Positions 53,299 to 62,307 of a DNA stretch of 64,000 nt are shown here, piece by piece. Origin of the DNA: Metabacillus niabensis (GTDB lineage Bacteria; Bacillota; Bacilli; Bacillales; Bacillaceae); the NCBI RefSeq assembly GCF_020524345.1, contig NZ_JAIVLH010000009.1:1-64000 (forward strand), given 5' to 3'. The notes beneath the pieces were generated by a model. That model had not been told where the DNA came from, did not search any database, and saw only the letters and a program-made list of their open reading frames with translations. Made by a program: the position numbers and the translations under genes. How positions within the stretch are numbered: the stretch's first letter is position 1; each line of letters opens with the position of its first letter.

Positions 53299-54963
53299 GT
53301 GTCTAATACAACCTTAGATGGTAAGCAGTTTGCAGAGATGATTTTGCAAGGTGCGAACCACCTAGCCAATAATGCAAAATTAGTTGATGCGCTCAATGTA
53401 TTTCCAGTTCCAGATGGAGATACTGGTACAAACATGAATCTATCAATGACATCAGGCGCAAAAGAAGTAAAAAACAATAAAGCTGATCATATCGGGAAAG
53501 TTGGGAATGCGCTTTCAAAGGGGCTTTTAATGGGTGCCCGAGGGAACTCCGGTGTGATTCTTTCACAATTATTTAGAGGATTTTCTAAATCCATAGAACA
53601 AAAAGCATCCATTAATGCATCTGAGTTTGCAGCTGCTCTTCAAGCCGGTGTTGATACTGCCTACAAAGCTGTTATGAAACCTGTCGAAGGGACAATATTA
53701 ACTGTTGCTAAGGATGCTGCAAAAGCTGCAGTACATGTAGCGGAGACAGAGACATCTATCATAAAGGTTATGGAGTTAACCTTAAAAGAAGCAGAAGCAT
53801 CCCTGAAGCGCACTCCTGAGCTTTTACCTGTATTAAAAGAAGTAGGGGTGGTGGATAGTGGAGGTCAAGGTTTAGTTTTTGTATATGAAGGCTTTTTAGC
53901 AGTCCTAAAAGGTGAAAAGCTTACGACCGCACATGTCACAACACCATCTATGGATGAGCTTGTGAATGCAGAGCACCATAAGAGTGTTCAAGCTCATATA
54001 AATACAGATGATATTGAGTTCGGATATTGTACCGAATTTATGGTCCGCTTTGAAGCTGACAAAACACTTTTTGATGAAGAAACGTTTAGAAATGACTTAA
54101 GTGAATTTGGTGATTCACTATTAGTTATTGCTGATGATGAATTGGCAAAAGTACATATACATGCTGAATATCCTGGTGAAGTTCTTTCATACGGGCAAAA
54201 ATATGGAAATCTCATTAATATGAAAATAGAAAATATGAGACAGCAACATACCGATATTGTTGGGGAACACCAACAGACTGAACCAATAGTAAGGAAAGCC
54301 GAAAAAAATAAGTATGGTATTGTAACTGTTTCAATGGGTAAAGGTATTGCAGAGTTATTTAGAAGTATTGGGGCAAATGAAGTCATTGAAGGCGGTCAAA
54401 CAATGAATCCAAGCACTGAGGATATTGTTAAGGCGATTCATGACGTAAACGCCGAAAATATTATTATTTTACCAAATAACTCAAATATTGTGATGGCAGC
54501 TCAACAAGCAGCATCAGTAGTTGAAGAAAATGTTATCGTTATTCCATCTAAAACAGTGCCGCAAGGAATGGCTGCATTACTAGCGTTTAATCCAACAGTT
54601 GAGGCAGAGGAAGTTGAAGGGTTGATGAATGATGCATTGCAGCATGTGAAGAGTGGTCAGATAACATATGCTGTACGTGATACAAATATAGATGGACTCG
54701 ATATTGCTAAAGGCGATTTTATGGGTATATCAAACGGTAAAATCGTTATTACAGATCGGGAACAATTAGCTGCCTCTAAAAAACTTCTCACTGAGATGAT
54801 TTCCGAAGATGATGAAATTGTTACAATAATTCAAGGTGAAGAAGCAACAGAAGAGGATACAGAACAGCTGTTACAATTTGTTGAAGAAATGTTTGAGGAC
54901 GTAGAAGTTGAAGTACATAAAGGGGACCAGCCTTTATATTCCTATATATTTTCAGTTGAATAA
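53299..54963 (+). CDS. fakA: FakA, fatty acid kinase catalytic subunit (YloV)
   Basis: The DAK2/DhaL-type ATP-binding subunit that works with FakB fatty-acid carriers to phosphorylate exogenous fatty acids. The product is 554 residues from GTG 53299 behind AAGGAGG. The N-terminal kinase domain (about 1-200) has NVFPVPDGDTGTNMNLSM with the metal-binding Asp residues and GARGNSGVILSQLFRG. Middle and C-terminal domains follow, the latter DegV-like. No fakB gene is in the window. Its proximity to the fatty-acid synthesis cluster downstream is suggestive. Confidence 0.95.
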   Translation: MSNTTLDGKQFAEMILQGANHLANNAKLVDALNVFPVPDGDTGTNMNLSMTSGAKEVKNNKADHIGKVGNALSKGLLMGARGNSGVILSQLFRGFSKSIEQKASINASEFAAALQAGVDTAYKAVMKPVEGTILTVAKDAAKAAVHVAETETSIIKVMELTLKEAEASLKRTPELLPVLKEVGVVDSGGQGLVFVYEGFLAVLKGEKLTTAHVTTPSMDELVNAEHHKSVQAHINTDDIEFGYCTEFMVRFEADKTLFDEETFRNDLSEFGDSLLVIADDELAKVHIHAEYPGEVLSYGQKYGNLINMKIENMRQQHTDIVGEHQQTEPIVRKAEKNKYGIVTVSMGKGIAELFRSIGANEVIEGGQTMNPSTEDIVKAIHDVNAENIIILPNNSNIVMAAQQAASVVEENVIVIPSKTVPQGMAALLAFNPTVEAEEVEGLMNDALQHVKSGQITYAVRDTNIDGLDIAKGDFMGISNGKIVITDREQLAASKKLLTEMISEDDEIVTIIQGEEATEEDTEQLLQFVEEMFEDVEVEVHKGDQPLYSYIFSVE

Positions 54964-54964
54964 A

Positions 54965-55003
54965 AAACAACAAAAACCCGGATTTCTGGGTTTTTTGTTG
55001 TTT
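54965..55003 (+). terminator. Intrinsic terminator of fakA
   Basis: AAACAACAAAAACCC pairs with GGGTTTTTTGTTGTTT around a small loop, right after the stop codon. Confidence 0.85.
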
Positions 55004-55276
55004 ATTAACAAGAGTTTATCAATATCAATTTTTTGTAATGCTGATCACAAATTATAGACATGCTGATTTTCCTTATATCTGTTAAAATAAGAATGTGGGA
55101 AACGAATGTTCCCGTTCTGTTAACAATAGCGAAGATGAGATTAGAACGTTATTTAAAGTAAAAGGGTAGACGAGCAATGTTGAAGATAATCAAGTACTGC
55201 TTTTGCGCTTAAAGTAACTGAATTAAGGAGGGTTAGCTGCGACTCCTACAGGTCAACAGCTAAGATCTTATGGCTT
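55004..55276 (+). other. Gene-free recG leader with possible structured elements
   Basis: No gene longer than an 11-codon frame (ATG 55177 to TAA 55210-55212) is present. An extended -10 (TGTTAAAAT, 55080-55088) may be a promoter. An inverted repeat AGAAtgtGGGAA / TTCCCgTTCT sits near 55090-55120. AAGGAGG at 55225-55231 lies too far (about 45 nt) from the recG ATG, and TTAGCTG/CAGCTAA (55233-55239, 55257-55263) can form a stem between them. In B. subtilis sdaAB-sdaAA occupy this location. Confidence 0.45.
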
Positions 55277-57346
55277 ATGGAAGACGCAAATTTAATGGTG
55301 ATGAATAAATTATTAGAACCAATTTCCGTTTTAAAAGGTGTAGGAAATGAAACATCTGAATTATTGAATGATGTAGGGATTTATACAATTCAAGACCTGC
55401 TGGAGTATTTTCCATATCGATATGATGATAATAGTCTGCGAGACTTGGAAGATGTTAAGCACGATGAGCGAGTAACGGTCGAAGGAAGGGTACATAGTGA
55501 GGCTTCTCTAACCTTTTTCGGAAAAAAACGCTCACGGCTAACATTTCGTTTACTTGTTGGAAAGTACCTTTTATCAGTTGTCTGTTTTAACCGTCCTTAC
55601 TTTAAAAATAAACTTACCATTGATTCAACTGTTACGGTAACTGGAAAATGGGACAAGCATCGGCAAACAATTACCGTCCAGCAATTATCGTTCGGTCCTA
55701 AGAAAGAACAATCAGGCATAGAGCCGGTATACTCAATTAAGGGTAAACTTACAGTAAAAGGGATAAAAAAGTTTGTTTCACTTGCCTTATCAGCATATTT
55801 AAATGATATTAAAGAAATTCTCCCTGATGATTTGTTACAAAAATATAAGTTGTTAACCAGGAGAGAAGCACTTTACACAATTCATACGCCCCATGAAAAG
55901 GAAGATTTAAAGTTAGCGCGCAGACGTTTTGTGTATGAGGAATTTCTATTATTTCAACTTAAAATGCAAGCTTTAAGAAAAATACAACGTGAACAGTCAA
56001 AAGGGGTTATGCATAAATTTTCAAGAGAGAAACACCAGCAATTTATTGATTCATTACCTTTTCCACTTACAAACGCACAATCGAGAGTGGTGAATGAGAT
56101 TTTACAGGATATGACATCTCCATACCGTATGAATCGATTGTTACAAGGAGATGTTGGTTCTGGAAAAACCGTTGTAGCTGCTATCGCTTTTTATGCTGCA
56201 GTGTTATCCGGTTATCAGGGGGCTCTCATGGTTCCAACTGAAATTTTAGCAGAGCAACATGCTGATTCACTAGTTCAACTTTTTGAGCCATATAATGTAA
56301 CTGTTGCATTGCTGACGAGTTCAGTTAAAGGGAAAAAGAGAAGAGAATTGCTTGAAAACGTCGAAAACAATGAGATTCAACTATTGATTGGAACACATGC
56401 CTTAATCCAGGATGATATAAAGTTTCATAAACTTGGTCTTGTTATTACAGATGAACAACATCGCTTCGGTGTGGAACAAAGACGAATGCTCCGTGAAAAA
56501 GGAGAACATACAGATGTATTGTTTATGACAGCAACACCGATTCCAAGAACATTAGCTATAACAGCTTTTGGGGAAATGGATGTTTCTGTAATTGACGAGT
56601 TACCTGCCGGAAGAAAAGCAATCGAAACATACTGGGTAAAACCTTCGATGCTTGAGAGAATTCTCGTATTTATTGAAAAAGAGTTATCAAAAGGACGTCA
56701 GGCTTATGTTATTTGCCCATTGATTGAGGAATCTGATAAGTTGGATGTCCAAAATGCTCTTGATGTTCACAGTATGTTGACTTCTTACTATAAAGGGAGA
56801 TTTCAGATTGGTCTCATGCATGGAAGACTCTCTTCAGATGAAAAAGACTCTGTAATGAGAAGCTTTAGTCAAAATGAAGTAAATGTATTGGTTTCTACAA
56901 CTGTCGTGGAAGTGGGTGTCAATGTTCCGAATGCTACAACAATGATTATTTATGATGCAGAACGGTTTGGGCTTTCTCAACTCCACCAATTAAGAGGTCG
57001 GGTAGGACGGGGCAGTGAACAGTCTTATTGTATTTTGCTTGCAGATCCTAAATCTGAAACTGGAAAAGAACGAATGAAAATTATGACAGAGACAAATGAT
57101 GGATTTGTTCTCTCGGAACGTGATTTAGAACTTAGAGGACCAGGTGACTTCTTTGGGAAAAAACAAAGTGGAATGCCAATCTTTAAAGTAGCAGATATGG
57201 TACATGATTATCGTGCATTGGAAGTGGCGAGACAAGATGCAACAGAACTTATCCAGTCGAAGGCTTTTTGGGAAGAAGAAAAATATGAACCATTAAGAGT
57301 ATACTTACATCAATCAGGCATACTCAAGGGTGAAAAGCTGGATTAA
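55277..57346 (+). CDS. recG: RecG, ATP-dependent DNA helicase
   Basis: Branch-migrating helicase for fork reversal and recombination. The product is 689 residues from ATG 55277; ATG codons at 55295 and 55301 would fit the usual N-terminus (NKLLEPISVLKGVG) equally well and no good ribosome site separates them. Wedge/OB domain about 60-160, Walker A GDVGSGKT near 295, DEQHRFG near 395, motif ATPIPRTLA, and motif VI QLRGRVGRG. The C-terminal ELRGPGDFFGKKQSG motif is intact. Confidence 0.95.
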   Translation: MEDANLMVMNKLLEPISVLKGVGNETSELLNDVGIYTIQDLLEYFPYRYDDNSLRDLEDVKHDERVTVEGRVHSEASLTFFGKKRSRLTFRLLVGKYLLSVVCFNRPYFKNKLTIDSTVTVTGKWDKHRQTITVQQLSFGPKKEQSGIEPVYSIKGKLTVKGIKKFVSLALSAYLNDIKEILPDDLLQKYKLLTRREALYTIHTPHEKEDLKLARRRFVYEEFLLFQLKMQALRKIQREQSKGVMHKFSREKHQQFIDSLPFPLTNAQSRVVNEILQDMTSPYRMNRLLQGDVGSGKTVVAAIAFYAAVLSGYQGALMVPTEILAEQHADSLVQLFEPYNVTVALLTSSVKGKKRRELLENVENNEIQLLIGTHALIQDDIKFHKLGLVITDEQHRFGVEQRRMLREKGEHTDVLFMTATPIPRTLAITAFGEMDVSVIDELPAGRKAIETYWVKPSMLERILVFIEKELSKGRQAYVICPLIEESDKLDVQNALDVHSMLTSYYKGRFQIGLMHGRLSSDEKDSVMRSFSQNEVNVLVSTTVVEVGVNVPNATTMIIYDAERFGLSQLHQLRGRVGRGSEQSYCILLADPKSETGKERMKIMTETNDGFVLSERDLELRGPGDFFGKKQSGMPIFKVADMVHDYRALEVARQDATELIQSKAFWEEEKYEPLRVYLHQSGILKGEKLD

Positions 57347-57369
57347 TGATAGTTTAATAACTTTTTCTA

Positions 57370-57410
57370 AGAAAACAGATAGCAATACAGTTGCAATCTG
57401 TTTTCTTTAT
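57370..57410 (+). terminator. Long-stem terminator of recG overlapping the fapR promoter
   Basis: AGAAAACAGAT (57370-57380) pairs with ATCTGTTTTCT (57396-57406), and GCAA (57382-57385) with TTGC (57391-57394) inside it, leaving a 5-nt loop. T-rich sequence follows. The fapR -35, TTGCAA, lies in the 3' arm. Confidence 0.75.
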
Positions 57411-57419
57411 CTATATACT
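57391..57419 (+). promoter_or_regulatory. Sigma-A promoter of fapR
   Basis: TTGCAA (57391-57396) and TATACT (57414-57419) are 17 bp apart. The start site near 57426 falls inside the FapR operator. Confidence 0.75.
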
Positions 57420-57422
57420 ACT

Positions 57423-57441
57423 ATTAGTACCTAGTCTTAAT
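57423..57441 (+). promoter_or_regulatory. FapR operator
   Basis: ATTAGTACCTAGTCTTAAT fits the known FapR inverted-repeat site ATTAGTACCTRNTCTTAAT at every fixed position. It covers the predicted transcription start, so FapR would repress its own operon; malonyl-CoA releases it. Confidence 0.93.
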
Positions 57442-57465
57442 AGTTCGGACGGTGTCATTGATATC

Positions 57466-58038
57466 ATGAGAAAAAGTAAAAAAGAGAGACAGCTTTTATT
57501 ACAGGAGACAATTACTAACACACCATTCATAACCGATGAAGAGCTAGCTGAGAAGTTTCAAGTCAGCATTCAAACGATACGCTTGGATAGGTTAGAATTA
57601 TCCATTCCTGAATTAAGGGAACGAATAAAACATGTCGCTGAAAAGAAATTGGATGATGAAGTAAAGGCATTACCGATAGAAGAAGTGATTGGAGAAGTTA
57701 TAGACTTACAACTGGATGAGTCTGCAATTTCTATTTTGGAAATTAAAAAAGAGCATGTATTTAGCAGGAATCAAATTGCCAGGGGCCACCACTTATTTGC
57801 ACAAGCAAACTCACTGGCTGTAGCAATGATAAATGATGAATTGGCATTAACCGCAAAGGCGAATATTCATTTTACAAGACAAGTCAAAGAGAATGAGCGT
57901 GTCATCGCCAAAGCAAAAATGGTGAAAAATGATTCGGAACAAAAACGAACAATGGTAGAAGTAAATAGTTTTGTAGGAAGTGAATTGGTTTTTTCTGGTG
58001 AGTTCGAAATGTATCGCTCTAATCAAACACAAAGGTAG
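57466..58038 (+). CDS. fapR: FapR, repressor of fatty acid and phospholipid synthesis
   Basis: Malonyl-CoA-responsive repressor of the fap regulon. The product is 190 residues from ATG 57466, matching the family start MRKSKKER; upstream in-frame codons cross the operator and are rejected. An N-terminal DeoR-like helix-turn-helix ([21 protein letters not shown]) covers 1-60, a linker helix follows ([13 protein letters not shown]), and a C-terminal hot-dog domain binds malonyl-CoA ([19 protein letters not shown]). It heads fapR-plsX-fabD-fabG. Confidence 0.97.
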   Translation: MRKSKKERQLLLQETITNTPFITDEELAEKFQVSIQTIRLDRLELSIPELRERIKHVAEKKLDDEVKALPIEEVIGEVIDLQLDESAISILEIKKEHVFSRNQIARGHHLFAQANSLAVAMINDELALTAKANIHFTRQVKENERVIAKAKMVKNDSEQKRTMVEVNSFVGSELVFSGEFEMYRSNQTQR

Positions 58039-58046
58039 GTTACAAA

Positions 58047-59027
58047 ATGAAGCTAGCGATCGATGCAATGGGTGGAGATCATGCACCAAAATCGGTAGTT
58101 GAAGGTGTCATGAAAGCTATAGCTGCATTTCCCGATTTAGAGGTCACGCTAATTGGTCAGGAAGATAAAATAAAAACATATTTAACAGATGCTACAAGAA
58201 TAAACATTATACATACTGATGAAATAATCGAAGGAACAGATGAGCCTGTTCGAGCAGTACGTCGTAAAAAAAATTCATCAATGGTCTTAATGGCAAATGA
58301 AGTGAAAGAAGGGAGAGCAGACGGGTGTATCTCAGCAGGAAACACAGGTGCTCTCATGACAGCTGGATTATTAGTTGTAGGAAGAATTGAGGGTATTGAA
58401 AGGCCTGCACTATCTCCAACATTACCAACACTGGATGGTAAAGGTTTTTTGTTTTTAGATGTAGGCGCAAATGTTGATGCAAAACCGGAACATTTACTTC
58501 AATATGCCATTATGGGATCGGTTTATGCTGAAAAAGTTAGAGGTATTAATAACCCTCGAGTGGGTCTTTTGAATGTTGGGACAGAAGATAAGAAAGGGAA
58601 TGAGTTAACTAAGCAAACTTTTGAACTGTTAAAAGAAGCGAATATTAACTTTATCGGAAATATTGAATCAAGAGATTTGATGGAATCTGTGGCAGATGTT
58701 GTCGTTACAGATGGATTTACAGGAAATATCGCCCTAAAGACAATCGAGGGTACAGCCCTTTCTGTATTTTCGATGCTGAAATCTGCTTTAACAAGTAATT
58801 TCACTTCAAAGCTTGCTGCAGGTGTGTTGAAACCCCAATTGAAAGTAATCAAACAGCAAATGGATTATTCTGAATATGGCGGTGCTGCTCTATTTGGTTT
58901 AAAAGCCCCTGTGATAAAAGCCCACGGATCATCGGATGCTAATGCAATTTATAATGCTATCCGTCAATCAAGAGAAATGGTATCAAATGATGTATCCGGT
59001 ACAATTCTCTCTTCAATAAAGGGATAG
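58047..59027 (+). CDS. plsX: PlsX, acyl-ACP:phosphate acyltransferase
   Basis: Makes acyl phosphate from acyl-ACP for the first step of phosphatidic acid synthesis; a peripheral membrane enzyme. The product is 326 residues. Family motifs are [16 protein letters not shown] at the start, [11 protein letters not shown] near 92-102, [14 protein letters not shown] and [11 protein letters not shown]. It starts 8 nt after fapR with TAGGT as a modest ribosome site. It is part of the FapR-controlled operon. Confidence 0.97.
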   Translation: MKLAIDAMGGDHAPKSVVEGVMKAIAAFPDLEVTLIGQEDKIKTYLTDATRINIIHTDEIIEGTDEPVRAVRRKKNSSMVLMANEVKEGRADGCISAGNTGALMTAGLLVVGRIEGIERPALSPTLPTLDGKGFLFLDVGANVDAKPEHLLQYAIMGSVYAEKVRGINNPRVGLLNVGTEDKKGNELTKQTFELLKEANINFIGNIESRDLMESVADVVVTDGFTGNIALKTIEGTALSVFSMLKSALTSNFTSKLAAGVLKPQLKVIKQQMDYSEYGGAALFGLKAPVIKAHGSSDANAIYNAIRQSREMVSNDVSGTILSSIKG

Positions 59028-59045
59028 GAAACGGAGGAACACAAG

Positions 59046-59990
59046 ATGACGAAGATTGCTTTTTTATTTCCTGGTCAAGGCTCACAAGTAGTTGGCATGG
59101 GAAAAGACTTCTACCAAGACATTGCTGAGTCAAAAGAAATTTTTGAAAAAGCCGACAAAAAATTAGGACAGAAATTAAAGGAACTTATTTTCGAAGGGCC
59201 ACAAGATACATTAACATTAACATATAATGCCCAGCCTGCATTGCTAACAACAAGTATCGCCATTTTAGAATATGTTAAGAAATTTAATATCCATGCTGAT
59301 TATGTTGCTGGTCATTCTTTAGGGGAATACTCGGCTCTAGTTGCTGCAGGTGTACTGGATTTTGAAGACGCTGTTTATGCTGTGAAAAAACGCGGAGAAT
59401 ATATGGATGAGGCTGTACCTGCAGGACAGGGGGCAATGTCAGCCATCCTGGGAATGGCGGCAGAGGAATTGGAAAAGGTCACAAACAATGTAACTGAAAA
59501 TGGCGATTCAGTTCAATTAGCGAATTTAAACTGTCCTGGACAAATCGTTATTTCCGGAACAGCTGCAGGGGTTGAAAAAGCATCAGCACTTGCAAAAGAA
59601 AATGGTGCAAAACGAGCAATTCCATTAGTTGTCAGTGGGCCGTTTCATTCTGAACTAATGAAGCCTGCAGCAGAAAAGTTTGATCAGATATTATCTGAAA
59701 TTACGTTTAATGATGCGTCTACGCCAATCATTGCAAATGTAACAGCAAATCCGGTAAAAAGTCATGAGCAAATTAAGGATTTACTTGTCAAACAGTTATA
59801 CTCACCTGTAAGATGGGAAGAATCAATAAGAACGATGGTACAAAATGGTGTGACAACATTTGTCGAAATTGGACCTGGTAAAGTGTTAACAGGATTAGTG
59901 AAAAAAAATGATCGATCAGCATCGGTTTATAATATATTTGATCTTGAATCTTTACACGTAACTGTAGACAAAATGAAGGGGGAAGCTTAA
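59046..59990 (+). CDS. fabD: FabD, malonyl-CoA:ACP transacylase
   Basis: Loads malonyl groups onto acyl carrier protein. The product is 314 residues. [12 protein letters not shown] opens the protein, the nucleophile Ser is in [10 protein letters not shown] near 92-101, and the catalytic His is in SGPFHSELM near 198-206. GGAGG lies 8 nt upstream. The stop overlaps the fabG start by 1 nt. Confidence 0.97.
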   Translation: MTKIAFLFPGQGSQVVGMGKDFYQDIAESKEIFEKADKKLGQKLKELIFEGPQDTLTLTYNAQPALLTTSIAILEYVKKFNIHADYVAGHSLGEYSALVAAGVLDFEDAVYAVKKRGEYMDEAVPAGQGAMSAILGMAAEELEKVTNNVTENGDSVQLANLNCPGQIVISGTAAGVEKASALAKENGAKRAIPLVVSGPFHSELMKPAAEKFDQILSEITFNDASTPIIANVTANPVKSHEQIKDLLVKQLYSPVRWEESIRTMVQNGVTTFVEIGPGKVLTGLVKKNDRSASVYNIFDLESLHVTVDKMKGEA

Positions 59991-60730
59991 TGCTAAGCAA
60001 TAAAGTTGCTCTAGTTACCGGAGCATCACGTGGAATTGGGAGAGCCATCGCATTGGATCTTGCAAAGAATGGGGCTAGTATTGCTGTTAACTATGCTGGA
60101 AACGAAGCGAAAGCTAATGAGGTTGTTGATGAAATCAAAGCAAGCGGCGGACAAGCTATCGCTATTAAAGCCGATGTGTCTAATGGTGATGAAGTTCAGC
60201 AAATGATAAAAGAAGTGATTAAAGAATTTGGGCAATTAGATATTCTTGTAAATAACGCAGGAATAACAAGAGATAATCTCCTCATGAGAATGAAGGATTC
60301 GGAATGGGATGAAGTTATCGACACAAATTTAAAAGGTGTATTTCTTTGTACAAAAGCAGTTACAAGACAAATGATGAAGCAAAGAAATGGCCGAATTATT
60401 AATATTACATCTGTTGTTGGTGTAAGTGGAAATCCTGGTCAAGCCAATTATGTTGCAGCAAAAGCGGGAGTAATTGGATTAACAAAAACAACAGCCAAGG
60501 AATTAGCGTCAAGAAATATTACTGTTAATGCTGTAGCTCCCGGATTTATTACAACAGACATGACAGATGAGTTGAATGAGGATATCAAAACGGATTTACT
60601 TAAACAAATTCCATTGGCAGCTTTAGGAGAACCAAGTGATATTGCGAATGCAGTAACATTCCTCGCTTCGGAGAAAAGTAAATATATCACAGGGCAAACT
60701 CTTCATATTAACGGCGGAATGGTGATGTGA
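59990..60730 (+). CDS. fabG: FabG, 3-oxoacyl-ACP reductase
   Basis: NADPH-dependent reduction of 3-oxoacyl-ACP in fatty acid elongation. The product is 246 residues, classical short-chain dehydrogenase. [12 protein letters not shown] is at 10-21, NNAG near 87-90, the catalytic Ser in [11 protein letters not shown] and Tyr-Lys in NYVAAKAG near 152-159. GGGGGAAGC precedes the ATG, which overlaps fabD. Its stop is followed by 128 bp with inverted repeats before acpP. Confidence 0.97.
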   Translation: MLSNKVALVTGASRGIGRAIALDLAKNGASIAVNYAGNEAKANEVVDEIKASGGQAIAIKADVSNGDEVQQMIKEVIKEFGQLDILVNNAGITRDNLLMRMKDSEWDEVIDTNLKGVFLCTKAVTRQMMKQRNGRIINITSVVGVSGNPGQANYVAAKAGVIGLTKTTAKELASRNITVNAVAPGFITTDMTDELNEDIKTDLLKQIPLAALGEPSDIANAVTFLASEKSKYITGQTLHINGGMVM

Positions 60731-60858
60731 TTTTTGTGTATTTCCTTGATCGTGGTAAGGAAAACTAGTGAAGAAAACTGATTAAAATAAAATACTAGAA
60801 ACAAACCTAGTTTTTCATAATAAAATCATCTATAATACTTGAGGGGAGGTGAAGGAAA

Positions 60859-61092
60859 ATGGCAGATGTTTTAGAACGTGTAACAAAGATTATCGTTGAC
60901 CGTTTAGGTGTAGATGAGGCTGAAGTGAAATTAGAGTCTTCATTTAAAGATGATCTTGGAGCAGATTCCCTTGATGTAGTTGAGCTTGTTATGGAACTTG
61001 AAGATGAGTTCGATATGGAGATTTCTGACGAAGATGCAGAAAAAATCGGTACAGTGGGTGACGCTGTTAACTACATAAATAGCCAACAGTAA
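60859..61092 (+). CDS. acpP: Acyl carrier protein
   Basis: Carries acyl chains on a 4'-phosphopantetheine arm. The product is 77 residues, strongly acidic, with the attachment Ser37 in [10 protein letters not shown] and typical four-helix layout. A very strong ribosome site (GAGGGGAGGTG) precedes the ATG. A -10-like TATAAT about 30 bp upstream may give it a promoter of its own besides read-through from fabG. A terminator follows. Confidence 0.97.
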   Translation: MADVLERVTKIIVDRLGVDEAEVKLESSFKDDLGADSLDVVELVMELEDEFDMEISDEDAEKIGTVGDAVNYINSQQ

Positions 61093-61103
61093 TGTTGCTA
61101 AAG

Positions 61104-61128
61104 AAGTCCCGTAGGTATTACGGGACTT
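61104..61128 (+). terminator. Probable terminator of acpP
   Basis: AAGTCCCGTA pairs perfectly with TACGGGACTT around a 5-nt loop. The following TCCCCCTTT is a poor T tract, so some read-through into rncS is likely. Confidence 0.7.
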
Positions 61129-61229
61129 TCCCCCTTTCTTTAGCCTTTAAAAATTATTTTTTGCTGGTATCAGGCTTCTATGCTTTATTCTTAGCATGAT
61201 GTATACTACTGTTAACACATGCTCAGGTC

Positions 61230-61290
61230 ATAAGCCACTTCATAATTCAAGGGGACAATGACAATTACCTTCAATTATGAAGTGTCTTAT
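61230..61290 (+). promoter_or_regulatory. Long hairpin in the rncS leader
   Basis: ATAAG-c-CACTTCATAATT-c-AAGG (61230-61252) pairs with CCTT-c-AATTATGAAGTG-t-CTTAT (61268-61290): 21 base pairs with two single mismatches and a 15-nt loop. No T tract follows, so it is not a terminator. It ends 50 nt before the RNase III start codon. The rest of the 248-bp gap shows no gene. Confidence 0.75.
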
Positions 61291-61340
61291 ACAAGTTTAA
61301 ACATGGAGTTGCTTTCGTATTTAAATTGGAGGTCCAAGCT

Positions 61341-62084
61341 ATGGCAAGACATATAAATTATAAAGAGAGACGCTCTTTTGCAAAAAAAGCGGAAGAGTTT
61401 AAAAAATTCCAAGTGAATATTGGACATGCGTTTGCAAATGAAAAACTCTTGTACCAAGCATTTACTCATTCCTCATATGTTAACGAACATCGAAAAAAAC
61501 CATATGAAGATAATGAGAGGCTGGAGTTTCTAGGTGATGCTGTTCTTGAATTAACGATTTCTCAATACCTCTACAAGAAATATCCAATGATGAGTGAAGG
61601 AGAATTAACAAAATTACGTGCTGCGATCGTGTGTGAGCCTTCACTGGTTGGTTTTGCTAATTCTCTTTCATTTGGTAGCTTGGTGTTACTTGGTAAAGGG
61701 GAGGAAATGACAGGAGGGCGTTCTCGTCCTGCTTTACTCGCTGACGTATTTGAGGCATTCATTGGAGCGCTTTATTTAGATCAAGGTCTTGATGCTGTCG
61801 TTCAATTTTTGGATAAGTTTGTTATTCCTAAAGTTGATGAAGGAGCCTTTTCGCATGTAATGGATTTCAAAAGTCAACTTCAGGAATTTGTTCAAAGAGA
61901 TACAAAAGGAATATTAGAATATAAAATTCTTCATGAAAAAGGTCCTGCACATAACCGTGAATTTGTCTCCACTGTTTCTTTGGATGGCAAGGTGTATGGT
62001 ACAGGTAGCGGAAAGTCAAAAAAAGAAGCGGAACAGCATGCTGCCCAAGAGGCACTATCGAAACTGCAACAAATAAATAAGTAG
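61341..62084 (+). CDS. rncS: Ribonuclease III
   Basis: Cleaves double-stranded RNA, including rRNA precursors and, in B. subtilis, prophage toxin-antitoxin RNAs. The product is 247 residues from ATG 61341 (ribosome site TTGGAGGT); a TTG overlapping that site is rejected. Signature [16 protein letters not shown], with catalytic Glu and Asp, is near 55-70; second acidic site is in [15 protein letters not shown]-terminal dsRNA-binding domain covers about 170-243 (GPAHNREF and [14 protein letters not shown]). smc follows, as in most Firmicutes. Confidence 0.97.
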   Translation: MARHINYKERRSFAKKAEEFKKFQVNIGHAFANEKLLYQAFTHSSYVNEHRKKPYEDNERLEFLGDAVLELTISQYLYKKYPMMSEGELTKLRAAIVCEPSLVGFANSLSFGSLVLLGKGEEMTGGRSRPALLADVFEAFIGALYLDQGLDAVVQFLDKFVIPKVDEGAFSHVMDFKSQLQEFVQRDTKGILEYKILHEKGPAHNREFVSTVSLDGKVYGTGSGKSKKEAEQHAAQEALSKLQQINK

Positions 62085-62092
62085 GATCAAGT

Positions 62093-62155
62093 AAAAAGGA
62101 CAACCTTAGAATCGTATGATAAACAACATACGAAATTGAAGGAGTTGTCCTTTTT
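62093..62155 (+). terminator. Branched terminator of rncS
   Basis: AAAAAGGACAAC (62093-62104) pairs with GTTGTCCTTTTT (62144-62155), and an inner CGTATG/CATACG hairpin (62113-62118, 62127-62132) sits within the large loop. The T-rich 3' arm is the terminating tract. Confidence 0.7.
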
Positions 62156-62307
62156 AAGGTTTATCTATTTAAAACTTTTAACGATAAAAAAATTTTAAGT
62201 TATGTCGACAAATTATGATAAAATATGGAGGAGTTTGTCATAATTACGATGATGTAAAACACAATTGACGAAAACATTAGAAAAAAGAATAAGTAAGGAG
62301 GATCACA

